Shown here in pieces: positions 48,396 to 57,706 of a stretch of DNA of 64,000 nucleotides. Numbering within the stretch: position 1 is the stretch's first letter; the number at the start of each line of letters is the position of its first letter. The stretch is from contig CAWELC010000012.1 of the NCBI GenBank assembly GCA_963809875.1, positions 1 to 64,000 of the forward strand, given 5' to 3'. Position numbers and translations under genes: made by a program. Under the pieces are notes generated by a model. It had not been told where the DNA came from and ran no database searches. It was given only the letters and a program-made list of their open reading frames with translations. Source of the stretch: JAFGAS01 sp963809875 (GTDB taxonomy: Bacteria; Desulfobacterota; Zymogenia; Zymogenales; Zymogenaceae).

Positions 48396-49947
48396 ATGAG
48401 CGGCTCGGGCAGGACTAAGATCGGCACGGTCTGGCTGGTTGGGGCGGGGCCGGGAGACCCCGGGCTCGTGACGGTGAAGGCCGTGCGGGTGATGGCCGAG
48501 GCCGACGTGGTAGTCTATGACCACCTGGTGGACGAGGCGGTCCTTTCCCACGCACAGGATGCAGCCCGGATGATCTACGCCGGTAAAGAAGGCGGTCGTC
48601 ACAGCCTTTCTCAGGACGAGATCAACCGGCTTCTCGTCAGGGAGGCCAAGGCGGGCCGAAAGGTCGTGCGTCTAAAAGGAGGCGATCCGTTCGTCTTCGG
48701 GCGGGGCGGAGAGGAGGCACTGGCGCTGATCGGCGCGCAGATCCCCTTTGAGGTCGTCCCCGGGGTGACGTCGGCGACGGCGGCCCCGGCATACGCCGGC
48801 ATCCCCGTTACGCACCGGGGGAGGGCCTCGATGGTCGTCTTTGTGACGGGACATGAGGACCCGACCAAGGAGGACGAGTCGGTCGACTGGAGATACCTTG
48901 CGGGGTTTTCCGGGACGATCGTGGTCCTCATGGGGGTCAAGCGGATCGAGGAAAACGTCGCCGCTCTCGTTGAGCGGCGGAAAATCGCCCGACACGCCGT
49001 GCGCCGTGATCTCCCGGGGGACGACCCCGGCGCAGCGGAGCGTTCGGGCGCCCCTTTCGGGGATCGCCGAGAAAGCTCGCCGGGGCGGCGTGACGGCCCC
49101 GGCGGTCCTGGTGATCGGGGAGGTGGCGGGCCTGATGGAGACCCTCTCGTGGTTCGAGAAGCTTCCCCTCTTCGGCAGGCGCATCATCGTCACGCGGGCG
49201 GACCACCAGGCGGCCGAGCTCGCCGACCGGCTGAGGGCCCTCGGCGCGCTGCCGGTGGGGCTTTCGACCATCCGGATCGCCCGGCCGGAAGACGAACGGG
49301 CGGCCGAGGCCGCGGTGGCGACGGTTTCCGACAACGATATGGCCGTCTTCACCAGCCCCAACGGGGTGGAGTCCTTCTTCGAGGGGCTCGATCGGCTCGG
49401 GCGCGACGCCCGGGCTCTGGGTGGAGTGACCGTGGCGGCCATGGGTCCGGGGACGGCGGCCTCCTTGAGCAGACGCGGGATCGTCCCCGATATCGTCCCG
49501 GACCGGTTTGTGGCCGAGGCCCTGGCCGGGGCGATCATCGCGGCGGGGGCGGACGGCAAGCGTATCCTCCTCTTTCGGGCCGAGGGGGCCCGGGACGTGC
49601 TCCCCCGGCTCTTGACCGAGGCGGGGGCCTCGGTGTCGGACGTCGGGGCCTATCGCTCGGTCGCTCCGGAGACGTCCGACGGACAGTTTACCCGTGCGTT
49701 CGAGGGGGCGGATCTCGTTTCCTTCACGAGCGGCTCGTCTGCGACAAACCTCAGGGAGATGATCGACCTCAAGAGAAAAGGGGGGCTCGACCTTCCGGAG
49801 TCCTCCATTCCGCCGGCCGCCTCGATCGGACCGGTCACGTCGGCCGCGGCCGCGGGCGCCGGCTTTTCAGTCGAGATAGAGGCGTCCGAACACACCATCG
49901 GGGGACTGGTGAAGGCGCTGGTTTCCCACTATTCGGAAAAGACATGA
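48396..49947 (+). CDS. cobA-hemD: Fused uroporphyrinogen-III methyltransferase / uroporphyrinogen-III synthase (CobA-HemD), frame broken near 48978
   Basis: The N-terminal half is SUMT: VWLVGAGPGDPGLVTVKA, RLKGGDPFVFGRGGEEA and VPGVTSATAAPAYAGIPVTHR. At ERRK the frame shifts. Ignoring one C at about 48978 restores ERGKSPDTPCAVISRGTTP and the C-terminal HemD half (RIIVTRADHQAAELADRL to HTIGGLVKALVSHY). The joined protein is about 516 residues. HemD closes hydroxymethylbilane to uroporphyrinogen III and CobA methylates it to precorrin-2, which suits the first gene of this operon. Such fusions are known in clostridia and deltaproteobacteria. The stop overlaps ahbC in ATGA. Confidence 0.9.
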
Positions 49948-51125
49948 TCGGTATCTCAAAACTCTATATGGGCGCGGTCGAGGAATCGGACGTCCTCCGG
50001 TACGGGGGCGACTCCAAACGGCTCCCCTCGCACCTTCTGCAATTTTCGGCCGACAAGAAACCGGTGGTGGTCTTCAACGCCACCCGGCGGTGCAACCTCA
50101 AGTGCATCCACTGCTACAGCGACTCCGAGAACAAAGATTACGCCGGAGAGCTGACCACCGGCGAGGTAAAAACGCTCATCGACGACCTGGCGGGATTCGG
50201 CGCTCCGGTGATCCTCTTTTCGGGCGGGGAGCCGCTGATGCGGCCCGACCTGGAAGAGCTTATCGCCTACGCCGTGGGCCGGGGTATGCGGGCGGTCATC
50301 TCCACCAACGGGACCCTCATTACCGGGGACCGGGCGGCCCGGCTCAAAGACCTCGGGCTCTCATACGTGGGGGTAAGCCTGGACGGCCTGGAGGCGACCC
50401 ACGACTCGTTTCGGAAGGTCGATGGGGCGTTCGCCCGGGCAATCGCGGGGGTGAAACACTGCCTCAAGCAGGGCATCAAGGTGGGACTGCGCTGCACCAT
50501 CAACACGCTCAACGCCCACGAGATCGGGCCGATCTTCGACCTGATGGAGACCGAAAGGATCCCCCGGGTCTGTTTCTATCACCTGGTCGTCTCGGGCCGG
50601 GGCGCCGCGATCCGTCAGATGATGCTCTCCCATGCCCAGACCCGGGCGGCGGTCGACCTGATCATGGACCGGACGAAGGATCTTGCCGACAGGGGATTTC
50701 AGCCGGAAGTCCTGACGGTCGACAACCACGCCGACGGCCCCTACGTGTATCTCCGGCTCTTGCGGGAGGACCCCGGGAGGGCAGCCGAGGTTCTGAAGCT
50801 CCTCAGGCTCAACCAGGGCAACTCGTCGGGCGTGGGGATCTCGTGCGTCAGCTTCGACGGGGAGGTCTACGCCGACCAGTTTTGGAGGGGCCGCTCCTTC
50901 GGCAACGTAAGGCGGCGTCCCTTCTCGGAGATCTGGACCGACCTCTCGAACCCCCTGATGGCCCGGCTCAAGGAAAAAAAGAAATATGTCACCGGCCGCT
51001 GTGCGACCTGTCGGTGGCTTGACGTGTGCGCCGGAAACTTCCGGGCGCGGGCCGAGGCTATGACGGGCGACACCTGGGCGTCGGACCCCGCCTGTTATCT
51101 GACCGACGATGAGATAGCCCCGTAG
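49944..51125 (+). CDS. ahbC: 12,18-didecarboxysiroheme deacetylase (radical SAM, AhbC-like)
   Basis: The 393-residue radical SAM protein starts MIGISKLYMGAVEESD and has the cluster motif RRCNLKCIHCY (C50, C54, C57) and LFSGGEPLMRPDL. An SPASM-type C-terminal region contains GRCATCRWLDVCAGNFRAR and a final DPACY. The N-terminal signature is that of AhbC/NirJ1, which removes acetate side chains from didecarboxysiroheme in the siroheme-dependent heme pathway. NirJ of heme d1 synthesis is the close alternative. The ATG overlaps the cobA-hemD stop. It is the last gene of the operon; ahbA, ahbB and ahbD are not in the window. Confidence 0.87.
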   Translation: MIGISKLYMGAVEESDVLRYGGDSKRLPSHLLQFSADKKPVVVFNATRRCNLKCIHCYSDSENKDYAGELTTGEVKTLIDDLAGFGAPVILFSGGEPLMRPDLEELIAYAVGRGMRAVISTNGTLITGDRAARLKDLGLSYVGVSLDGLEATHDSFRKVDGAFARAIAGVKHCLKQGIKVGLRCTINTLNAHEIGPIFDLMETERIPRVCFYHLVVSGRGAAIRQMMLSHAQTRAAVDLIMDRTKDLADRGFQPEVLTVDNHADGPYVYLRLLREDPGRAAEVLKLLRLNQGNSSGVGISCVSFDGEVYADQFWRGRSFGNVRRRPFSEIWTDLSNPLMARLKEKKKYVTGRCATCRWLDVCAGNFRARAEAMTGDTWASDPACYLTDDEIAP

Positions 51126-51297
51126 AAATCGAGCATGGCTCGAATCCGGCTGGTCGGTCACCCCCTCTGTCGAGCCTCTATTCAGACGGCCCCTTGTTTT
51201 GACAGACGTGTCGGCTCCGATGCCGGGACGGTTTCTCGGCGCCATCGCGGGGGGCGACGATGGGGCATCCCGCAACAACCGTGGATGATCGTGTTAT

Positions 51298-53158
51298 ATG
51301 AACCGTTATGATGTCATCGTCATCGGGGCGGGGCACGCCGGCATCGAGGCGGCGCTGGCCGCCGCCCGCATGGGGGCCTCTGCCCTCATGCTGACCGGAA
51401 ACATCGACACGATCGGCCAGATGTCGTGCAACCCGGCGGTGGGGGGGCTTGCCAAGGGACAGCTGGTCAAGGAGATCGACGCCCTGGGGGGCCAGATGGG
51501 CCTTGCCACAGACGCGGCGGGTATCCAGTTTCGGACCCTCAACACCACCAAGGGGCCGGCGGTCCGCTCCTCCCGGGCCCAGGCCGACCGGGCGGGATAC
51601 CGCACCTACATGAAGGCACTCCTCGAAAACACGCCCGGTCTTTCAGTCCGGCAGACCATGGCCAGGGCGATCCTGGCCGAGGGAGGGAGAGTCGTGGGGG
51701 TGCTGACCGAGTACGGGGAGGAGTTCCCGGGTTCGGCCGTCGTCATCGCCGCGGGGACCTTTCTCAAGGGAATGGTCAGGATCGGCCGGAGTTCGTTTGG
51801 AGCCGGCCGACTGGGCGATCCCCCTTCCGAGTTTCTCTCCGATTCGCTCAGGGAGCTCGGTTTCGTCGTCGAGCGTTTCTCCACGGCCACGACGCCCCGG
51901 CTCGACGGCGCGACGATCGACTACTCGAAGACGACCGATGCAGCCCCTTCAGTGGCCGATCACGCCGTTTTCGTTTCGCTCGGGACCCATCGACCGGGAC
52001 CAGCTCCCCTGCCACGTGACCTACACCAACGCCCATACCCATGACGTGATCAGGAAGTGCATCGACAACGACGCGGTCTCGGAGGGGTGGCTGAACCGGA
52101 AAGGACCCCGCTACTGTCCTTCCATCGAGGAAAAGGTGCTGTTCTTCCCCGAAAGAATTCGCCACCAGATCTTCCTGGAGCCCGAAGGGTTCCATACGAC
52201 CGAGGTCTATCCGAACGGACTGTTTACAACCCTCGGCATAGAAGAGCAGATGAGGATCCTCTCGGCCATCCCCGGCCTGGAGGAGACGCGAATGACCCGG
52301 CCCGCCTATTCCATAAAATACGACTACGTGCCGCCGACCCAGCTTTTGCCGACGCTGGAGACCAAGCTTGTCTCCGGGCTCTTTCTCGCGGGCCAGGTCA
52401 ACGGGACCTCCGGCTACGAGGAGGCGGGCGCCCAGGGGATCGTGGCGGGGATCAACGCGGCCTGCCATGTCATGGGCCGGCCGCCGCTTATCCTGTCCCG
52501 CTCGGACGCCTACATCGGCGTGCTCATAGACGACCTGGTGACCAAGGGCACCAACGAGCCGTACCGGATGTTCACGTCCCGGGCCGAATATCGCCTGGCC
52601 CTGCGGGAGGGAAACGCGATCTTCCGCCTCACGCCGAAGGGCAGGGAGCTCGGGCTGATCGGCGACGACGCCTGGAGCCTATTCAGCGAGAAGAAGCGGG
52701 CGCTGGAACGGGGCCTGGCCCTGATGGAAGAGCCGCTCTACCCGACGAGGGCGACCAACCAGCGCCTGGCGGACCGGGGCCTTTCGCCCATCATCAATAA
52801 GATGACCCACGCCGACCTGCTGCGGCGCCAGGAGGTGACCGGGGCGATCATCACGGGTATCGTGCCGGGGTTGGTGGATCTTGCCGACGACATCCTTTCG
52901 GAGGTCGAGGTCCAGACCAAGTATGACGGATACCTCCGGCGCCAGGACGAAGAGATCGGCAGATTCAGGAGGCTCGAGGGGCTGCCGATCCCCGGGGATT
53001 TCCGCTACCGGGGGCTCGCGGGCCTCTCGGCGGAGGCCGCCGAAAAACTCGAAGAGACCAGGCCCCTGTCGATAGGCCAGGCCTCGCGCATCCCCGGCGT
53101 GACGCCGGCGGCCGTCTCGATCATCATGATCCATCTCAAGAAGCGCAGGGCGATGTGA
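51298..53158 (+). CDS. mnmG: tRNA uridine-5-carboxymethylaminomethyl synthase MnmG (GidA), frame broken near 51960
   Basis: MnmG with MnmE modifies U34 of several tRNAs, using FAD and glycine or ammonium. The first frame gives VIVIGAGHAGIEAA, GQMSCNPAVGGLAKGQLVKEIDALGG and RLDGATIDYSK. One extra base near 51960 must be skipped. The second frame then gives TPFSFRSGPIDRDQLPC, TYTNAHTHDVIR, GTSGYEEAGAQG and the C-terminal helical domain ending VSIIMIHLKKR. The total of about 620 residues is normal. MnmE is not in the window. Confidence 0.94.
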
Positions 53159-53479
53159 AAGACAGCGCCGATCGGAGGCGCATTCCCCCTTGCGGGACCT
53201 GACCGGCGCCGCGAGACCGATCTCGAGGGCCGTCGATCAACACGGAACGACCGTTCCGTAATCTCTCACAAAGACAGAATAATACAGGCAAATGATATTA
53301 TCCGCTTGACGAATCAAGGAAGAGCGCATTAAAATGTTCTAAGGTTCTTTTAGTCAGACCCCCAGGATTGGAGCGCCCTCACTCTCTCTCTCGCCATACG
53401 CCCGCCCCCGCAGGAAGTTGACTCCTTGTTCGCCTGGAGGGTGCCGTTTATTATGCACGTCTTTCAAAAGGAGGTTGCG
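53159..53479. other. Intergenic region before outer-membrane unit 1
   Basis: No gene is seen in these 321 bases. It holds the promoter at 53306-53335 and a leader whose sequence near the -10 (GCATTAAAATG, then TCTAA) recurs before units 2 and 3. Confidence 0.5.
53306..53335 (+). promoter_or_regulatory. Promoter of outer-membrane gene 1
   Basis: TTGACG (53306-53311) and TAAAAT (53330-53335) are 18 bases apart. The context is shared with the promoters of the two following paralogues. Confidence 0.6.
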
Positions 53480-55252
53480 ATGAGCTTAAAGAGAATATCG
53501 TTCTCAATTTTTCTCGCCGTCTTTTTCGGCACGGTTTTCCTTGTCTCGGGAGCCTTTGCCGGCGAGGCGATGTACATCGAGGAGCCCAATTTCTACAGCG
53601 TCCCCAAGACGATCATGGTCTCCGACAAGCCCGAATGGACGCCGGATTTCCGGGATAACCCGGCGCTCATGGGCACGGACAAGGACGTCCGGTTCCTCAT
53701 GGATCTCTACTATACGGGGAGCTACACCAAGGTCGATCTGGACAACTTCTTCACCTATCATATCGGGGGGATCCCCGTGTTCGGCGCCGGTTTCGGCTCC
53801 GGTAAGGAGGAGTACGTCACCAACGGGGTTGGCGCCGACGTCGGCGTGGTCCTCAAGGTGACCGACCGGTCCGAGCTCGGGGTCATCATGGGCTACCGCT
53901 ACCTCAACACCGACATGGAGGGCGACCAGGTCTACCGGTGGTCTTCCCTCGGTGCCACCGGAAGTATGACCTCATCGCTGGAGCGGGAGATCAGGTCCAG
54001 CGATTTCTCCCTCGGGCTCCTCTATAACATCGAGTTTACCCCGGCCTTTTCGCTCGGGATGGGACTCAAGTACGGCCGCGGCGTCCACGAGAGCAACTTC
54101 TCGCTCGACGGTACCGGGAGCTCTGTTCCCTTCGGACCCGAGGTGATCACGATGGACCGCGAGCTGACGCTGGATTACCACCGGTTTGCGCCCGTGCTGG
54201 GCGTATCGGTCAAGCCGAACGATGCACTGACCATTGACGCATCGGTAGAGGGCGGGTTCATCTTCGGCGGGGTGGATAAGGGCGACACCCTGAACAGCAC
54301 CGTTGCTGTCGTGCCCGCTATCTTCAGACCGCACGTGGAGAACCTCGCATCCCGCGACCTTTCCGGGTGGGATATCAAAACGGGTCTTAAAGTGACGTAC
54401 GCCGTCTCCGATAGACTCTCGCTGCCGTTCTTCGCTGATTTCGCCTACGGCGATACGAGATGGGAAGTCGACGGCACCGCGGCAGGCAACTTCTTCCCCG
54501 TCGACCTGCCGGAGATCGTCTATGCGCCCGGGCCGGTGGACTATGAGAACGACAGTGCCCTGTGGCACATCACCGGTGGGCTCGGCGCGGACTTCACCAT
54601 GGCGGGATGGGATACGGAGGTGACCGGCGCATACACCCACTGGCAGAACCGCAACGACTACGACCAGAGCAATGTCAACAGCACCGTGCTTTTTGCCCCG
54701 ATCGGCGCGACCTCAGTCTTTGAGGAGAGCATCGTCGAGAAACGGGACATTATCAGCCTCGGGCTGATGATGAAAAGGGACTTCACGCCGTCCTTTGCCG
54801 CCGAGCTCGGGCTGCGCTACGACCTGGGGTTTGGCAGGATGGACCTCGACCGGGATTACAGGTCCGCACTCGCGTTTTTTGGGGCTCCGGCGCCGACCCT
54901 GTCGCTGTCCTATACCGGCAAAGACGTCTACCAGAACCTGACCTTCTCCACGCGGATGGAGTTTAAACCGTCAGACCGGCTGACGCTCGCGCTCGGAGGT
55001 GCCGTGACCTTCCCGCTTGACGCCCTCGATTACGAGCTGGAGGGAGACGTATCCGGAATCGGCACCAGCGTTCCTCCATTCTTACAGTTGGGGTTTGACG
55101 GCCCGACGGACCTCGACTCCAAGACCACACAGTGGCAGTACGGCGGCTATTTCATGTTGACTTATGAGCTCGGCGCCCCGACGCCGGTGCCCCCGCCCGC
55201 CGCTCCCGCGCCGATCATCGAGCCCAAGCTTGAGCCGATGAGCCAGAAGTAG
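53480..55252 (+). CDS. Predicted outer-membrane beta-barrel protein, copy 1
   Basis: The 590-residue protein has a signal peptide ending near SGAFAGEAM. A conserved segment follows (IEEPNFYSVPKTI, PEWTPDFRDNPALMGTDKDVRFLMDLYYTG). Many alternating hydrophobic strands then give a barrel-like pattern. After the last strand (YGGYFMLTYELG) comes a Pro-rich tail ending IIEPKLEPMSQK, which is unlike a normal barrel C-terminus. The ATG at 53480 follows AAAGGAGG. I do not recognise the family. It is one of three tandem paralogues. Confidence 0.7.
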   Translation: MSLKRISFSIFLAVFFGTVFLVSGAFAGEAMYIEEPNFYSVPKTIMVSDKPEWTPDFRDNPALMGTDKDVRFLMDLYYTGSYTKVDLDNFFTYHIGGIPVFGAGFGSGKEEYVTNGVGADVGVVLKVTDRSELGVIMGYRYLNTDMEGDQVYRWSSLGATGSMTSSLEREIRSSDFSLGLLYNIEFTPAFSLGMGLKYGRGVHESNFSLDGTGSSVPFGPEVITMDRELTLDYHRFAPVLGVSVKPNDALTIDASVEGGFIFGGVDKGDTLNSTVAVVPAIFRPHVENLASRDLSGWDIKTGLKVTYAVSDRLSLPFFADFAYGDTRWEVDGTAAGNFFPVDLPEIVYAPGPVDYENDSALWHITGGLGADFTMAGWDTEVTGAYTHWQNRNDYDQSNVNSTVLFAPIGATSVFEESIVEKRDIISLGLMMKRDFTPSFAAELGLRYDLGFGRMDLDRDYRSALAFFGAPAPTLSLSYTGKDVYQNLTFSTRMEFKPSDRLTLALGGAVTFPLDALDYELEGDVSGIGTSVPPFLQLGFDGPTDLDSKTTQWQYGGYFMLTYELGAPTPVPPPAAPAPIIEPKLEPMSQK

Positions 55253-55283
55253 CAATCCGATACGCATTGCCTGCGAAACACGA

Positions 55284-55312
55284 ACGGGACGGCGAGAGCC
55301 GTCCCGTTTCCT
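55284..55312 (+). terminator. Terminator of outer-membrane gene 1
   Basis: ACGGGACGGC, a GAGA loop and GCCGTCCCGT, then a T-rich tail. The same hairpin follows each of the three paralogues. Confidence 0.88.
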
Positions 55313-55411
55313 TTTAGGGGACTACCACGCGCTATCGGCGCCGGCCGTCGTCACAGCTTTTTCCCGGAGCGGGGCTCAGGTCCGGATATTAAGAAAAACT
55401 AACTATTTTAC

Positions 55412-55440
55412 TTGACTGATCGAGGAGACGACATTAAAAT
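55412..55440 (+). promoter_or_regulatory. Promoter of outer-membrane gene 2
   Basis: TTGACT (55412-55417) and TAAAAT (55435-55440) are 17 bases apart. It is nearly identical in layout to the unit 3 promoter. Confidence 0.65.
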
Positions 55441-55580
55441 GCTCTAACCCTGGCGTGCGTATCCAAGGATCGGGGCCTCTTCGCCCGCAAAACGACCGTA
55501 ACCACCCCCGAGGTTATTCAACCCCGGGTTAGTTCGTCAGCTGTGTATCGTTGTGAAAGTCTATTAAGAGGAGGAATTTT

Positions 55581-57362
55581 ATGAACATCAGAAAAGCATC
55601 GTCTCTTGTTTTTCTTGCGGTCCTCACGGTGATGCTGTTGCCTGCTTCGGGGGTTTTCGCCGGGGAGGCTATGTACATCGAGGAACCGAACTTTTATAGC
55701 GTCCCCAAGACGATCATGATCCAGGACAAACCCGAATGGACTCCGGATTTCCGGGATAACCCGTCGCTCATGGGCACGGACAAGGACGTCCGGTTCCTCA
55801 TGGACCTCTACTACACGGGGGGCTACACCAAGGTCGATCTCGACAACGACTTCACGTACGGTCTCCTCGGGGTCCCCGGGCTCACCGGGTTCGGTACCGG
55901 CTCCGGCCTGGAGGAATACGTGACCAACGGCGTGGGCGCCGACCTGGGGGTAGTGCTCAAGACCTCCGACCGGTCCGAGCTCGGGGTCATCATGAGTTAC
56001 CGCTACCTCAATACCGACATGGAGGGGGACCAGCTCTACCGCTGGAGTTTCCTGGGCATAACCGGGAACATAACCTCGTCGCTCGACCGTCAGATCAAGT
56101 CCAGCGATTTTTCCCTCGGACTGCTCTATAACGTCGAGCTTACCCCGGCGTTTTCGCTCGGGATGGGGCTCAAGTACGGCTACGGGATCCACGAGAGCGA
56201 CTTCGGACTTGACGGAAGCGGGACCTCCAACGCCTTCGGCCTCGAGGTAACGACCATGGACCGCGAGCTGGTGCTGGACTACCACCGCTTCGCCCCCGTG
56301 CTGGGCGTCACGGTGAAGCCCTCCGACGCCTGGACGATCGAGGCTTCGGTCGAGGGCGGGTATCTCTTCGGCGGGGTGGACAAGGACGACTCGCTGACCG
56401 ATTCGGCCGTTTTCATACCCCCTACCGACAGAACCCACTCAGAGGTCCTGGACTCGCGTGACCTGAGCGGCTGGGACATCGGCACTTATGTCAAGGTGGC
56501 CTATGCCCTGTCGGACGATCTGTCGTTCCCGTTCTTCGTCGATTTCGCCTATATGGACACCACCTGGGAGGTTGATGGCTCTGGGACCGGGACCTTCTAT
56601 CCCTACAATCTTCCGGAGATCATCTACGTCGCCGGGCCGGTGGACTACGAGAACCACAACGCCCTCTGGTACATTAACGGGGGGTTCGGGGTAGACTTCG
56701 TGGCCGGCGGATGGGACATGGAGGCGATCGCCGCCTACACCCACTGGCAGAACCACAACAAATACGACCAGAGCAACGTCAACAGCACCGCGCTCTTTGC
56801 CCCGATCGGCTCTTCGTCGGTCTTTGAGGAAGACGTCGTCGAGAGGCGGGACTTCATCAGCCTCGGGCTTGATATGAAAAAGGAATTCAGCCCGGCCCTG
56901 ACCACCCAGTTCGGGATTCGGTACGACGTCGGGTGGGGCAGCATGGATCTCGACCGGGATTACACGTCCCGGTTCGCGTTTGTCGGTGCTCCCGTGGTGC
57001 CGACGCTGTCGGCCTCGTACCACGACACAGACCTGTTCCAGAACCTGACCCTGACCGTCCGCACGGACCTCAAGGCCACCGACCGGCTGACGCTGACGCT
57101 GGGGGCCAACGGGACCTTCCCGATCGACTCCCTCAACTATGATCTGGACGGAAACGCTTCGACTTCGATCCAGGCGACTCCCCTGTTCCCATCCCGGTTG
57201 GACTTCAACGGGCCATCGAGCCTCGATGCGGATACCTCCGAGTGGCAGTACGGCGGCTATTTCATGCTGACCTACGAGCTGGGGATACCCAAGCCGGTGC
57301 CGCCGGCCACGGCCCCCGCTCCGATCATCGAGCCCAAGCTGGAGCCGATGAGCCAGAAGTAG
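55581..57362 (+). CDS. Predicted outer-membrane beta-barrel protein, copy 2
   Basis: The 593-residue paralogue has a signal peptide (MNIRKASSLVFLAVLTVMLL to VFAGEA), the conserved IEEPNFYSVPKTI segment, the barrel-like body and the same tail IIEPKLEPMSQK. It is closer to copy 3 than to copy 1. GAGGAGG precedes the ATG. It has its own promoter and terminator, so the copies are probably expressed separately. Function is unknown; a porin or surface protein is a guess. Confidence 0.7.
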   Translation: MNIRKASSLVFLAVLTVMLLPASGVFAGEAMYIEEPNFYSVPKTIMIQDKPEWTPDFRDNPSLMGTDKDVRFLMDLYYTGGYTKVDLDNDFTYGLLGVPGLTGFGTGSGLEEYVTNGVGADLGVVLKTSDRSELGVIMSYRYLNTDMEGDQLYRWSFLGITGNITSSLDRQIKSSDFSLGLLYNVELTPAFSLGMGLKYGYGIHESDFGLDGSGTSNAFGLEVTTMDRELVLDYHRFAPVLGVTVKPSDAWTIEASVEGGYLFGGVDKDDSLTDSAVFIPPTDRTHSEVLDSRDLSGWDIGTYVKVAYALSDDLSFPFFVDFAYMDTTWEVDGSGTGTFYPYNLPEIIYVAGPVDYENHNALWYINGGFGVDFVAGGWDMEAIAAYTHWQNHNKYDQSNVNSTALFAPIGSSSVFEEDVVERRDFISLGLDMKKEFSPALTTQFGIRYDVGWGSMDLDRDYTSRFAFVGAPVVPTLSASYHDTDLFQNLTLTVRTDLKATDRLTLTLGANGTFPIDSLNYDLDGNASTSIQATPLFPSRLDFNGPSSLDADTSEWQYGGYFMLTYELGIPKPVPPATAPAPIIEPKLEPMSQK

Positions 57363-57392
57363 CAGGCCGATGCGCGTTGTTACGAAACACGA

Positions 57393-57421
57393 ACGGGACG
57401 GCGAGAGCCGTCCCGTTTTTT
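57393..57421 (+). terminator. Terminator of outer-membrane gene 2
   Basis: Same stem and GAGA loop as the other two, followed by a T-run. Confidence 0.9.
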
Positions 57422-57535
57422 ATTAAGAGAAAACCGGGCGCTGTCTTCGCGGACCGGCATTGCGTCCCTTTCCCGGAGCCAGGGGCTCCGGGGACGGTCC
57501 GACCGAATTATAATGGGAAAAACTAACTAATTTAC

Positions 57536-57564
57536 TTGACTGATCAAAGCCAAGACATTAGACT
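57536..57564 (+). promoter_or_regulatory. Promoter of outer-membrane gene 3
   Basis: TTGACT (57536-57541) and TAGACT (57559-57564) are 17 bases apart. Confidence 0.6.
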
Positions 57565-57706
57565 GCTCTAATCCGAGCGTGCGACATCCGCAGGGTCGGA
57601 GCCTCTTGACCTCCGTACCGATCGCAGGCCCGCTCCGGACGATACTCAAACCCGGGTTCGCTGTAACCCATATGCAGGCGCAGAATTCTATTGTGAGGAG
57701 GATTTG

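Larger units (their letters stand above)
55253..55580. other. Intergenic region between outer-membrane units 1 and 2
   Basis: No gene is seen. It contains the terminator of unit 1, the promoter of unit 2 and an AT-rich stretch (AAAAACTAACTA) that recurs before unit 3. Confidence 0.5.
57363..57706. other. Intergenic region between outer-membrane units 2 and 3
   Basis: No gene is seen. It contains the terminator of unit 2 and the promoter of unit 3. Confidence 0.5.

Noticed and set aside
46397..48602. 676- and 407-codon minus-strand frames
   Set aside because: They are antisense to hemA, hemC and cobA, with Arg/Pro/Ser-rich nonsense composition.
48396..51125. A single 909-codon frame joining a methyltransferase to a radical SAM protein
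   Set aside because: The middle third is low-complexity Gly/Arg-rich nonsense, while another frame there encodes the HemD half. It is CobA-HemD with a frame break followed by ahbC in the original frame.
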